From Bacteroidales bacterium UBA2030 (GTDB lineage Bacteria; Bacteroidota; Bacteroidia; Bacteroidales; TTA-H9): 16,015 nucleotides of DNA. The notes beneath the pieces were generated by a model. The model worked only from the letters and a program-made list of their open reading frames with translations. It was not told the DNA's origin and did not search any database. The first letter of the stretch is position 1; every line of letters begins with the position of its first letter. Below are positions 1 through 8,218 of the stretch, piece by piece. A program made the position numbers and the translations under genes. The stretch spans positions 1 through 16,015 of the forward strand of contig DDBO01000119.1 in NCBI GenBank assembly GCA_002332755.1, read 5' to 3'.

Positions 1-22
1 ACAAACAAACAAACAAACAAAC
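1..22. repeat. Tetranucleotide tandem repeat (ACAA)n at window edge
   Basis: Five and a half perfect copies of ACAA open the window. The repeat may extend leftwards outside it. A 4-bp unit shifts reading frame when copy number changes, but no convincing gene runs through it here, so it may simply be an intergenic microsatellite or an artefact of a contig edge. Confidence 0.8.
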
Positions 23-324
23 CGTTTAGATTTACTTCAACCAGGAATCCCTGCGACATTTCCGAAGCAGTTACGGGTGCTTTTCATCTTGCCTTTGCTC
101 CTGAACATCCTGTTCTTTCTTCCCTCAAAGACTCAATCGCAGACGTTGCCCGCTAACTTCAAGGCCATTTGGTACCAAAACAGCAGCCAGGCTGATAAAC
201 CCGATGCCATCCCTGATCTTTTTATGGCTGAGACCAATGTATTCATTAATCAAAAAGTGAAAGCCCTCGGACGCAACACGATATATATGAATAATATAGA
301 GAGCAGAATCGCGAATCATCTTTT
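23..324 (+). other. Unresolved stretch, no convincing gene
   Basis: Two plus-strand frames are open from the window edge. One runs to a TAA at 154-156 and contains the segment AFHLAFAPEHPVLSSL, which looks protein-like but was not placed in a family. The other runs to a TGA at 326-328. Its first possible start is a GTG at 77, giving 83 residues with a hydrophobic N-terminus (LFILPLLLNILFFLP) that could be a signal peptide, and its stop overlaps the ATG at 325 as ATGA. Neither frame has a recognisable domain or a ribosome binding site. The stretch may hold the decayed 3' end of a gene lying to the left, or a small secreted protein; neither is shown. Confidence 0.3.
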
Positions 325-1799
325 ATGAAGGCGTTGCGCAATTTCGTTTTATTCGTGTGGGTTAGCCTGGAATTTTTACTGGGGCTAACCGGTTTTACAG
401 GACAATATTATCAACAGCCAAATTTCTTGAACTCAAAAGCCGGGGATACCCTCTTCTGGGGCGACACCATTTTGTTCGACTCCTGCCACCAGGCCAGGCC
501 CATCTGCGGAGACAGCGGGATAATATATTATGTACCATTTAATTATATTGCATATTCACAGGGGAATTGTTGCCCCTGGGATTCTTTAGATCCGGGAAGC
601 ACCTGGCCACTAACCTGTTGTATAGATTACGACAGCCTGTTGCATGAATATCCTGTGAATCCTCACTGGTTTTTTTTCGTGTGGATCAACCCGGAATTAT
701 CACCATCAGAATCTGGACGGATGTTTATATGTATTTTACCTGCATAGTATGGGGACCATTCGACACACCCCATGGGGCATGTTGGGAAGGACTTACTGGA
801 ATCCAGAATGTCGTTTATGCCGGTAAAATAAATGCATTGAATTCATATGTAGAATTCACTATCAATAATGCCCAAAGCGGAGAATACTACCTGATGAATA
901 TAGGAGGCTATTCAGTGGCACCAATGAATTTTGTTCATATTGTGCAAGCAAATGCAGGGCAAGCGGGTGCCGGGAGCCTTACCTGCGATATTACCACGCA
1001 CTGCAATATTTTCCTGCTTACGGCCCAGGTTGGAGCTTGTAATCCGCAAACCAATACCTTTACACTGACAGGAGAAGCCTACTTTGCCAATCCTCCAACT
1101 ACAGGCTACCTGGCCGTTTGGGACAGTGCAACGGGATACAGTGCGCTGTACACTCCTCCATTCATCTCGCCGTTTCAATTCAGTATACCCGGCCTCCCAT
1201 GTGATAATCAAATTCATCGTATTTATGCAGCATTTTGGGATTCAACCGGATGTGAAAATACGCTTACCTTTCAGGCTCCTGTGTTATGCCCGGATGCTAC
1301 CATCAGTGGTGGGGGCAGTATTTGCGATAATTCCAACGATAGTGTCCCGCTCATCGTTTCATTCACCCCAAATATTCAACTTCCGGTAACTTTTACCCTA
1401 ATCCATAACACGGATACCCTGGCACCCATAACCACAAACGGGCCATTCCCTTATGTATGGTTTACCTCAGTTCCGGGTACGTATACGCTGGGTTATGCTT
1501 ATAACAGCCAATGCCCAGGTAACGTTAGCGGTCAGGCTATTGTTTCTGTAAAACCCAGTCCTTCCGTCAACCTGGGAGCCGATATCCACGTGTGTGAAGG
1601 ACGCCCGATATTTCTGGATGCCGGCCCAGGTTTCCAGAAATATTTATGGAATACTGATGAAACTACCCAAATGATTCAAGTTTCGCAATCCGGTATTTAT
1701 TCTGTGGAAGTACAAAACAACTTTGGCTGCTGGGGAAGCGATACAATTTCAGTCAATTTTCACCCTGCGCCAGGCACACTGTTTATCAAACATGATTAA
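325..1799 (+). pseudogene. Secreted Ig/PKD-like surface protein, frameshifted at poly-T
   Basis: The 5' part (325 to about 677) starts with a signal peptide (MKALRNFVLFVWVSLEFLLG...GQ) and continues with Cys-rich sequence (DSCHQARPICG, GNCCPW, TCCIDYD). Reading then has to move to another frame: from 678 it gives RVDQPGIITIRIWTDVY, IVWGPFDTPHGACW and AQSGEYYLMNIGGYS. These match the N-terminal domain of a common Bacteroidota surface-protein family (pattern: W-F/Y-x-F then PG-I-I-x-I, then WGPF...GAC, then AQSG-YY). The switch lies in eight T at 670-677; one extra T gives a single frame of 491 residues (WFFF-RVDQPG). The C-terminal part has a PKD/Ig-like repeat (VNLGADIHVCEGRPIFLDAG, SGIYSVEV), then stops at APGTLFIKHD, where relatives usually begin another Ig-like unit before a T9SS sorting domain. 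So the 3' end also looks cut short. Sequencing error, slippage-based switching or true decay are all possible. Confidence 0.7.
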
Positions 1800-1852
1800 T
1801 GAAATTGCGTAATTTTATATCAAACACAAATTAAATATTAAAATTAATTACC

Positions 1853-4132
1853 ATGAAAAAAAACCTGCCTTTTATTATTGTGTTGTTGATAAGCCAGTTC
1901 ACACTTTTTTCCCAATCTGTCAACTGGCTTAATCCCAAACCCTCCGGAGAAGATTTTTTTGATATTGCCTTCAGCGATGCCCAGCATGGTTGGATGGTTG
2001 GCACAAACGGGGCTGTTTTTTACACGTCCGATACAGGTCATACGTGGCAGGCACTTACACCCTTTACCAACCAGCGCCTTTTGCAAATCGTTTTTATTAA
2101 CTCCACCAAAATGCTGATAATGGGTGAAACTAGTCTCTTTATCAGCAACGATGGGGGCTACAATTGGAACACGCTGTGTGATATAAGCCCCTCAAATTTC
2201 TCTAAAATAACTTTTACCTCCTCAAACAACGGTTTTGCTTTGATAACAAACGAAAACGGTCAGAAAGCCTTTGCCAAATCTACCGATGGCGGTGCGAGTT
2301 GGACCATTTTGCAACAACCGGTGGATTGGAACGATTTTGACGCTAGTTCAGAAACAGAAATTATGGCCGTTGCCGACCTTAATATCCTTAAAAGCACCGA
2401 TGGTGGCATTAGTTTCCAGAATATATATTCCGAGAATCAAAGCAGAACCTGGCATGCTATTTTGTATGTATCAAACAATTGCTGGATTGCGGCAGGCTAC
2501 ACAAATAACTATGGTGAAGCAAGAATTCTCCGCACTACAGACGATGGAATCAACTGGAATGTTATTTATTTAGACAAATCAGCGTATTTAGAACATCTGG
2601 GTAAAAATCAGGAGGGTCTCATTTTCAGTTATGGATATTTAAAATATTTTAGCAAAGGGGTTTTGCCTTTATTTTACAGCACCGATACAGGGGAAACATG
2701 GCAGACCGATTACATAGGAGGATGGATAATGGGTGGCTATAACGAAAATTACAGGGTCAATTCTGTTTGGTATATAAATGAAAACCAGGCATTTGCATAT
2801 ACCAGCAATGACTGTACCGACAATGAACCCGACTTTGGCAGGATGAATATGCTCATTCAAAAAAACGGCAGCACGTTTCAACCCTTCCGGGATAATTTTA
2901 GTCGTTCGATCCTCGATATAGCTTGGGATGAAAACGAAGGGCTGCATGTAAACACCAAATACCTTATGCGTTCCCGCGACAATGGCCTGAGCTGGACCCC
3001 TCTTTATTCAAGCAATGGCGATTTGTTGAAAAAAGTGATAAAAATACCCCAGACTTCCCACCTCTTTGTGATTGGCGAATACAATTTAGGAAAATCCGTC
3101 AATGGAAGTGAAATGTTAACAAATATCTACCACAGCTCAGATGATGGCACCAACTGGACAAAAACAGTGAGTGCGATGCCCATCTATGTATCCGACCTGA
3201 ATGTCTTTGGCACGGGGGATGCCTATTTATTTGGGCGTAAGGCGCTTGTAGTTTGGAAAAAGAATAGCAGGTTTTATGAGAAAGAACTGGGCAGGGCTCA
3301 ACTCTTCAAAAGCAGAGATATGACACAAAACTGGGATGAAGTGAGTATCCCCCTTGATACTATGGCCAATATGCAGTTCCTTAATGCCGACACAGGATTT
3401 ATTTTTGGCGGAGGGGGCACTACACAGTATGGAGGATATTACATAAGCACAGATAACGGCCTGACCTGGTCTTATCATTCGCTGGGGCTGCCAACCATAG
3501 CCAGCGGACAAATGCTTAGCAATACATTAGGATTTGTAGTTACAGACGAAAGTCCGGCGAGGGTTTACCGCTTCTACACCACGAGCAATCAACCTGAACT
3601 CCTTTTTACCGCCGATTCTTCTGAGACCATTGCCGACATAGCCTTCTCCGGTGCACTCACGGGTTACGTACTTTGCCAGAACAGCGCTGGCAGTAATCTA
3701 TACTTTACGCAAGATGGCGGGCAAAGCTGGAACTATTCCGGAACCTATCCCTACATCAACAAGCTGAAGGTTTTCAGCAATCTCAACGGATTTGCCTATG
3801 GCAGTGCCGGACGCCTGCTGAAACTTCAGGATGGATTTCCTGTAGGTCTCAGCGAGCCAGGAACGCCTGTAACCCGTCGAATATCAGTGCACCCCAACCC
3901 GGGAGATGAGCTGGTGTGGCTGAATTTACAAGACCTGAGACCTGCCTTCCCCTTAAAGTTGAAACTTCTTGACGGCCAAGGCAAGGTGGTTGTAAGCAGG
4001 CAGATTAACACCCGGGAAGAACTTTCCAAACCTCTGTCAGTGTCAGGCCTTTGCAACGGGCTATACCTGGTCAGTCTGATCAGTCCGGAAGGCAATTACG
4101 AGGGCAGACTTCTCATCCTGCACAAAAAATAA
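1853..4132 (+). CDS. Secreted BNR/Ycf48-like beta-propeller protein with T9SS sorting domain
   Basis: 759 residues. Residues 1-21 form a clear signal peptide (MKKNLPFIIVLLISQFTLFSQ). The body carries about ten Asp-box/BNR-like motifs of the form S/T-x-D-x-G-x-x-W, for example TSDTGHTW, STDGGASW, TTDDGINW, STDTGETW, SSDDGTNW, STDNGLTW and TQDGGQSW, with GWMVG-type strands as in Ycf48-like proteins. This indicates one or two sialidase-like propellers used as a binding or scaffold surface; no glycosidase catalytic residues are evident. From about residue 677 there is a type A T9SS C-terminal domain (ISVHPNPGDEL, then LLDGQGKVV, then GLCNGLYLVSL, ending LLILHKK), so it should be exported by the Sec and then T9SS routes and left on the surface or released. 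ATG start follows an AT-rich 53-nt gap. Ligand unknown. Confidence 0.88.
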   Translation: MKKNLPFIIVLLISQFTLFSQSVNWLNPKPSGEDFFDIAFSDAQHGWMVGTNGAVFYTSDTGHTWQALTPFTNQRLLQIVFINSTKMLIMGETSLFISNDGGYNWNTLCDISPSNFSKITFTSSNNGFALITNENGQKAFAKSTDGGASWTILQQPVDWNDFDASSETEIMAVADLNILKSTDGGISFQNIYSENQSRTWHAILYVSNNCWIAAGYTNNYGEARILRTTDDGINWNVIYLDKSAYLEHLGKNQEGLIFSYGYLKYFSKGVLPLFYSTDTGETWQTDYIGGWIMGGYNENYRVNSVWYINENQAFAYTSNDCTDNEPDFGRMNMLIQKNGSTFQPFRDNFSRSILDIAWDENEGLHVNTKYLMRSRDNGLSWTPLYSSNGDLLKKVIKIPQTSHLFVIGEYNLGKSVNGSEMLTNIYHSSDDGTNWTKTVSAMPIYVSDLNVFGTGDAYLFGRKALVVWKKNSRFYEKELGRAQLFKSRDMTQNWDEVSIPLDTMANMQFLNADTGFIFGGGGTTQYGGYYISTDNGLTWSYHSLGLPTIASGQMLSNTLGFVVTDESPARVYRFYTTSNQPELLFTADSSETIADIAFSGALTGYVLCQNSAGSNLYFTQDGGQSWNYSGTYPYINKLKVFSNLNGFAYGSAGRLLKLQDGFPVGLSEPGTPVTRRISVHPNPGDELVWLNLQDLRPAFPLKLKLLDGQGKVVVSRQINTREELSKPLSVSGLCNGLYLVSLISPEGNYEGRLLILHKK

Positions 4133-4141
4133 AAACCTTAG

Positions 4142-4202
4142 TCAGGCATGACATTAAAATGCTTTAGCTTAGCCCCTGGTGCTTTTTATTACAAATGCCT
4201 GA
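4142..4202. repeat. Imperfect long-range inverted repeat between convergent genes
   Basis: TCAGGCAT at 4142-4149 is matched by its exact reverse complement ATGCCTGA at 4195-4202, 45 nt apart, in the 88-nt gap where the T9SS-cargo gene and birA converge. No compact GC-rich hairpin followed by a T-run was found, so a bidirectional terminator is possible but weak. The arms are too short to claim a mobile-element remnant. Confidence 0.25.
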
Positions 4203-4220
4203 TGTTAAAGAAGTGCATAT

Positions 4221-4958
4221 TTAAAAAACGTATTCCACTTCTTTGAAGCCCAGTACCAAGTCCTTTCCGTCGAAGTGAAGCAGAAGGCGCCCGAATTCAT
4301 CAACCCCGCGGATAACCCCCGATGCGGTTTTGGCATCGACCCTGTAAAGGGAGGATGTGCCAAGGCGGTACAACCGCTCGGTATATTTCTCCCTAAAAGA
4401 GCAGGCCCGATCATAAGAGGAAAGCGAATGAAGAATGTTGCTTCCGATTTGGGTGGCAATGGCTTTAATGTTGCGATGCTTCCCGTCGAGTTGCGTCATA
4501 CTGATAGCCTGGGGGAGATAATGAGGAAAAACCGGCTCATTTACATTGAGACCGATGCCAATCAGCGACAGGCGCAGTTCGTTGCCCATTATTTGATTTT
4601 CTATCAGCAGGCCGCATATCTTCTTGTCATTCACGTATATATCGTTGGGCCATTTTACAAAAGCCTTTTCCCCCGTTTGCTCTTCAATAAAATCAGCTAT
4701 CACCACCGACACGACACAAGTCACTAAAAATTGCTCACGGGCCGGAAAATCCTTGTAAGAAACCAACAATGTACCCAGCAAATTTAAACTGGGAGAACTA
4801 AACCAGGAATTTTGCCCATAGCCCCGGCCTGCTGTCTGATATTCAGCAAGAAAAAAATCTCCGTATGCCGTCTGGTCTTCTGCAAGCCATTCGGCAGCCA
4901 TCTGATTGGTTGAAGCGACTTGCTCGAAGAGAATGAGATTGGGTAGTGTTGTTTCCAT
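4221..4958 (-). CDS. birA: Biotin--[acetyl-CoA-carboxylase] ligase (BirA, catalytic form without HTH)
   Basis: 245 residues from the ATG at 4958. It activates biotin with ATP to biotinyl-5'-AMP and transfers it to the carrier lysine of biotin-dependent carboxylases in the cytosol. The biotin/AMP-binding loop is AGRGYGQNSW (residues 43-52), and the KWPND motif (102-106) is followed by KKICGLLIEN, with K113 aligning to the catalytic lysine of KxxGxLxE. GIGLNVN and the C-terminal SH3-like segment (VIRGVDEFGRLLL) are present. There is no N-terminal winged helix, so this is a monofunctional ligase, not the E. coli-type repressor. An upstream in-frame TTG at 4979 lies inside the likely -7 promoter box (4977-4984), so the ATG is preferred. 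It is divergent from rsfS and convergent with the T9SS-cargo gene. Confidence 0.95.
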   Translation of the reverse strand: METTLPNLILFEQVASTNQMAAEWLAEDQTAYGDFFLAEYQTAGRGYGQNSWFSSPSLNLLGTLLVSYKDFPAREQFLVTCVVSVVIADFIEEQTGEKAFVKWPNDIYVNDKKICGLLIENQIMGNELRLSLIGIGLNVNEPVFPHYLPQAISMTQLDGKHRNIKAIATQIGSNILHSLSSYDRACSFREKYTERLYRLGTSSLYRVDAKTASGVIRGVDEFGRLLLHFDGKDLVLGFKEVEYVF

Positions 4959-4976
4959 AGCTATTGGTGGAAGGTG

Positions 4977-4984
4977 CAAAAATA
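4977..4984 (-). promoter_or_regulatory. Bacteroidota-type -7 box for birA
   Basis: On the minus strand the sequence is TATTTTTG, an exact match to the TAnnTTTG -7 consensus of Bacteroidota primary-sigma promoters. It implies a start of transcription around 4970 and a leader of about a dozen bases before the ATG at 4958. No clear -33 TTG was seen. The surrounding 14-mer recurs in the promoter at 14000-14013. Confidence 0.55.
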
Positions 4985-5004
4985 GGTATTAGCGGAAAAA
5001 GCTA

Positions 5005-5012
5005 TAATTTTG
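5005..5012 (+). promoter_or_regulatory. Bacteroidota-type -7 box for rsfS operon
   Basis: TAATTTTG is an exact TAnnTTTG match placed 25 bases before the rsfS ATG. A TTAG at 4989-4992 is a poor -33 candidate. Together with the box on the other strand 20 bp away, it makes the birA-rsfS gap (79 bp) a compact divergent promoter region, likely driving rsfS-ftsH and the genes after it. Confidence 0.5.
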
Positions 5013-5037
5013 CAGATTTAATATATAATCATACTGA

Positions 5038-5409
5038 ATGGCAAAACGTAAACGCACGACCGATGACCAAACCCTGTTGATGGCCATAGTGGAGGCCATG
5101 CACGACAAAAAAGCCTACGATGTGATTTCTATAGATTTTTCGGGATTAAAAAACACTGTGTGCGACTATTTTGTTATATGCCATGGGACCAACAAGCCCC
5201 AGGTGCAGGCTATATCAGAATCGGTATATGGTAAACTCAGGAAGGAGTATAGTGTGCATCCCTCGGCCATCGAAGGAGCCCGCAATGCAGAATGGATACT
5301 GATGGATTACGGCAGCATTGTGGTGCACATTTTTCAGGAGAATACCCGGCGGTTTTACAATCTCGAAACGCTCTGGGCAGATGCTGAGTTCACCCGCCAC
5401 GAAATTTAA
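5038..5409 (+). CDS. rsfS: Ribosomal silencing factor RsfS (Iojap family)
   Basis: 123 residues, the usual family length. RsfS binds uL14 on the 50S subunit and blocks joining with 30S, lowering translation when nutrients are short. Family signatures are present: an N-terminal helix (TLLMAIVEAMHDKKAYDV), D-F-SGLKNTVCDYFVICHGTN, QVQAISESVYGKL and the conserved GARNAEWILMDYGSIVVHIF strand region, then RRFYNLETLWADAE. The ATG at 5038 follows a good -7 box. The gene is first in a cluster, with ftsH starting 23 bases later, an arrangement I recall as frequent in Bacteroidota. Confidence 0.95.
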   Translation: MAKRKRTTDDQTLLMAIVEAMHDKKAYDVISIDFSGLKNTVCDYFVICHGTNKPQVQAISESVYGKLRKEYSVHPSAIEGARNAEWILMDYGSIVVHIFQENTRRFYNLETLWADAEFTRHEI

Positions 5410-5432
5410 CAATAAGAAAATCATTTCTTTCT

Positions 5433-7544
5433 ATGGACGATAATAACAAATCAACTAACGGCAAGAAAAACAAAAAAAACGGAAACAATTCTACAACAGG
5501 CAAATTCAAATTTAATTTTTACTGGATTTACGCCATTCTTTTTGCCATTTTCCTTATCATGCAATTCTATCCCAGTTGGGAAAGCCCCAAAGATATTACC
5601 TGGGGAAAGTTAAGGCAGCTGGTAGTAGAGGGAAAAGTAGAAAAAATTGTCATTGTAAATAAAGAGAGTGCTGAGATTTATTTGAAGGATACCGTAGCGC
5701 CTGCAAAGGGAGCCAAACCCGGAAAGATTAAAACTCCTGATTTCGTGATGAATGTGGGGAGTCTGGAAGCTTTTGAAAAAAACATAAACGACGCTCAACA
5801 AAACATACCGGAAAATGCACGATTATACCCTTCATACGAGACCCGGAAGAATTGGGGCGGAGAGCTTTTAGGCTATTTACTTCCGCTTATCATCCTAATT
5901 GCCTTATGGTTTTTTTTGATGCGAATGATGAACAAAGGGTCGGGAAGCGGCCAGATTTTCAATATAGGAAAATCGCGTGCGCAATTATTCGACAAAGACA
6001 CGCATGTTAACGTCACCTTCAACGATGTAGCAGGGCTTGAAGGAGCCAAACTTGAAATCATGGAGGTGGTCGATTTTTTGAAAAACCCCAAGAAATATAC
6101 TGAATTGGGAGGCAAAATTCCCAAAGGAGTATTGCTGGTAGGACCTCCGGGAACGGGAAAGACCCTATTGGCCAAGGCTGTGGCCGGCGAAGCAAAAGTT
6201 CCGTTCTTTTCCCTTTCGGGAAGCGATTTTGTAGAAATGTTTGTCGGAGTTGGTGCATCGAGGGTGAGAGACCTGTTTAAACAAGCCAAAGAAAAAGCCC
6301 CTTGTATTGTCTTTATTGATGAAATAGATGCCGTTGGCCGGGCCCGCGGCCGCAATCCCATCACCGGATCCAACGATGAACGGGAAAACACTCTTAATCA
6401 GCTGCTCACCGAGATGGACGGCTTCGCTTCCAACACAGGGGTCATTATTTTGGCAGCCACTAACCGGGCCGACATTCTCGACCGTGCCCTTCTGCGTGCC
6501 GGCCGTTTCGATCGCCAGATACAGGTAGAACTACCCGATTTAACCGAAAGGGTGGACATTTTTAAAGTTCATCTCAAGCCCGTCAAAACAGACGAAAGCG
6601 TCGATCCTGAATTTCTAGCCCGCCAGACACCTGGTTTCTCAGGCGCAGATATTGCTAATGTTTGCAACGAGGCTGCACTGATAGCCGCACGAAAAAACAA
6701 AAAGAAAGTCGATCGCCAGGATTTTCTGGATGCTATCGACCGTATAGTAGGGGGTCTCGAAAAGCGTAACAAAATCATCACTCAGGAAGAAAAACGCGTA
6801 ATTGCCTTCCATGAAGCAGGACATGCCGCTGTCAGCTGGTTGTTGCGCTATGCCCATCCCCTGGTCAAGGTTACCATTGTACCTCGTGGTAAAGCCTTAG
6901 GTGCAGCATGGTATTTACCCGAAGAACGCCAGATTCAGACCTTCGACCAGCTTCTCGACGAGATGAGCGCTACTCTTGGTGGCAGGGCCTCCGAACAAGT
7001 GAACTTTGGCGTTGTGAGTACCGGTGCACTCAACGACCTCGAGCGGGTTACCAAACAAGCCTACAACATGGTAGTATATTTCGGATTAAACGAAACCCTC
7101 GGAAACCTCTCCTTTTATGATAGCACCGGTCAGCAGGAATTATCCTTCCAGAAGCCATACAGCGAAGAGACAGCCCGAATAATTGATGCAGAAATCAAAA
7201 AACTCGTCGACAGGGCTTACGAGAGGGCTGTTAAGATATTACAGGAAAACAAAGAGAAAGTAGAACAACTGGCTAATCGTCTTCTCGAGAAAGAAGTCAT
7301 TTTCAGAGAAGACCTGGAAGAAATTTTTGGCCCCAGGCCCTTCGAAAGCGAAGCTGATAAAGTTGCCCGGGAAACCGCCAGAGAATTAACGATAAATAAA
7401 GAGAACAAAGCCACTGATAAAGCGGAAAAAACAGCTGATGAAGACGCCGAATGGGAAGAAACCCTGAGCAGAATTCACAAAGTGGCTGATCAACAAGACA
7501 CGGATATTCAACCCACATCAGAAAACGAAGAAAAAAGTTCATGA
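5433..7544 (+). CDS. ftsH: ATP-dependent membrane zinc metalloprotease FtsH
   Basis: 703 residues. Inner-membrane AAA+ protease that extracts and degrades membrane and regulatory proteins. A Lys/Asn-rich cytosolic N-terminus precedes TM1 (about 30-46), a periplasmic domain, and TM2 (about 147-166). AAA module: Walker A GPPGTGKT at 237-244, Walker B FIDEID at 294-299, the pore loop around MFVGVGASRVRD, and the second-region-of-homology arginines in RALLRAGRFDRQ. Protease: zinc motif HEAGH at 460-464 with third ligand D535 in GALNDLERV. The C-terminal 60 or so residues form a charged, acidic tail. A run of eight T at 5910-5917 inside TM2 is in frame here. The stop codon overlaps the next gene's ATG (ATGA), so the two are probably translationally coupled. 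Confidence 0.98.
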   Translation: MDDNNKSTNGKKNKKNGNNSTTGKFKFNFYWIYAILFAIFLIMQFYPSWESPKDITWGKLRQLVVEGKVEKIVIVNKESAEIYLKDTVAPAKGAKPGKIKTPDFVMNVGSLEAFEKNINDAQQNIPENARLYPSYETRKNWGGELLGYLLPLIILIALWFFLMRMMNKGSGSGQIFNIGKSRAQLFDKDTHVNVTFNDVAGLEGAKLEIMEVVDFLKNPKKYTELGGKIPKGVLLVGPPGTGKTLLAKAVAGEAKVPFFSLSGSDFVEMFVGVGASRVRDLFKQAKEKAPCIVFIDEIDAVGRARGRNPITGSNDERENTLNQLLTEMDGFASNTGVIILAATNRADILDRALLRAGRFDRQIQVELPDLTERVDIFKVHLKPVKTDESVDPEFLARQTPGFSGADIANVCNEAALIAARKNKKKVDRQDFLDAIDRIVGGLEKRNKIITQEEKRVIAFHEAGHAAVSWLLRYAHPLVKVTIVPRGKALGAAWYLPEERQIQTFDQLLDEMSATLGGRASEQVNFGVVSTGALNDLERVTKQAYNMVVYFGLNETLGNLSFYDSTGQQELSFQKPYSEETARIIDAEIKKLVDRAYERAVKILQENKEKVEQLANRLLEKEVIFREDLEEIFGPRPFESEADKVARETARELTINKENKATDKAEKTADEDAEWEETLSRIHKVADQQDTDIQPTSENEEKSS

Positions 7545-8188
7545 AAACAACGCCAAAGGAACAGGTGCTTAAAAGCATACGCGATGCCTTAATCGACAGG
7601 GATGAAATCACCCTCGACGATGTGGATTTCGATTCACCAATATATCCACCGTTGACCGATAGCCCCGATATCGTGTTTGCTCGCAACTTTATTGAAGCAG
7701 GTGGTAAATTCAACTACTGCACAGATGAAGATGAATTGGCGGTTTTTCTTGCCCGGCTCTTTAATGAGAACATCTATCTTCCGGTTTACACTGCAGAAGA
7801 AAAACTCAGATACCTCCTCATGCAGCAAGGGATTGACATCTTGAGGGAAGAAGCTGAGATTTTCGAAGCAGCAAGCGTAGTTTCTACTTGCGAATTCCTC
7901 GTAGCCCGCACGGGGACTATTGTTTATTCCTCTGCTCTGGGTGGTGGTCGCCGACCTGCTGTTGTTGCACCTACGCATGTGGTAGTAGCATATGCCTCAC
8001 AAGTTGTCAACGAATTGAGAGATGCCTTGGCTGGTCTTCGCACAAAATATGGTGAGAACTTACCCTCGGCAATCACCTTCATTACAGGTCCGAGCCGAAC
8101 TGCAGATATCGAGAAAACTCTTGTGAAAGGGGCCCATGGACCTGCTCAGGTTCTGTTGTTTTTTGTGGATGACCTTAAAAATGATTAA
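7541..8188 (+). CDS. LUD-domain protein (LutC/YkgG-like)
   Basis: 215 residues. The C-terminal two thirds fits the LUD (lactate-utilisation) fold: EAASVVSTCEFLVARTGTIV, then RRPAVVAPTHVVVA, then the signature GPSRTADIEKTLVKGAHGP and a closing VLLFFVDDL strand. Classic LutC works with LutA and LutB in oxidising L-lactate with iron-sulfur partners, but neither is present here, so that role cannot be assigned. Its ATG overlaps the ftsH stop by 4 nt, and the membrane-lipid genes follow, so a role linked to FtsH or membrane quality control is conceivable but is only inference from position. Family assignment is firm; function is not. Confidence 0.85.
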   Translation: MKTTPKEQVLKSIRDALIDRDEITLDDVDFDSPIYPPLTDSPDIVFARNFIEAGGKFNYCTDEDELAVFLARLFNENIYLPVYTAEEKLRYLLMQQGIDILREEAEIFEAASVVSTCEFLVARTGTIVYSSALGGGRRPAVVAPTHVVVAYASQVVNELRDALAGLRTKYGENLPSAITFITGPSRTADIEKTLVKGAHGPAQVLLFFVDDLKND

Positions 8189-8218
8189 TTTTAAACCATC
8201 ATCCCTTAACAGCAAATT

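Noticed and set aside
1853..4132. Sialidase or photosystem assembly factor function
   Set aside because: The Asp-box repeats are structural. No sialidase catalytic triad was seen, and the T9SS domain and lineage exclude a photosystem role.
4275..4727. 150-residue plus-strand open frame
   Set aside because: It lies wholly antisense to birA, which has clear catalytic motifs; no protein-like signature is seen in the antisense frame.
5873..6391. 172-residue minus-strand open frame
   Set aside because: It is antisense to the AAA domain of ftsH and its composition is a by-product of that conserved coding sequence.
7541..8188. A lactate-utilisation (lutABC) operon
   Set aside because: Only the LUD protein is present; its neighbours are ftsH, DUF2007 and cdsA, and no LutA or iron-sulfur LutB sequence is seen.
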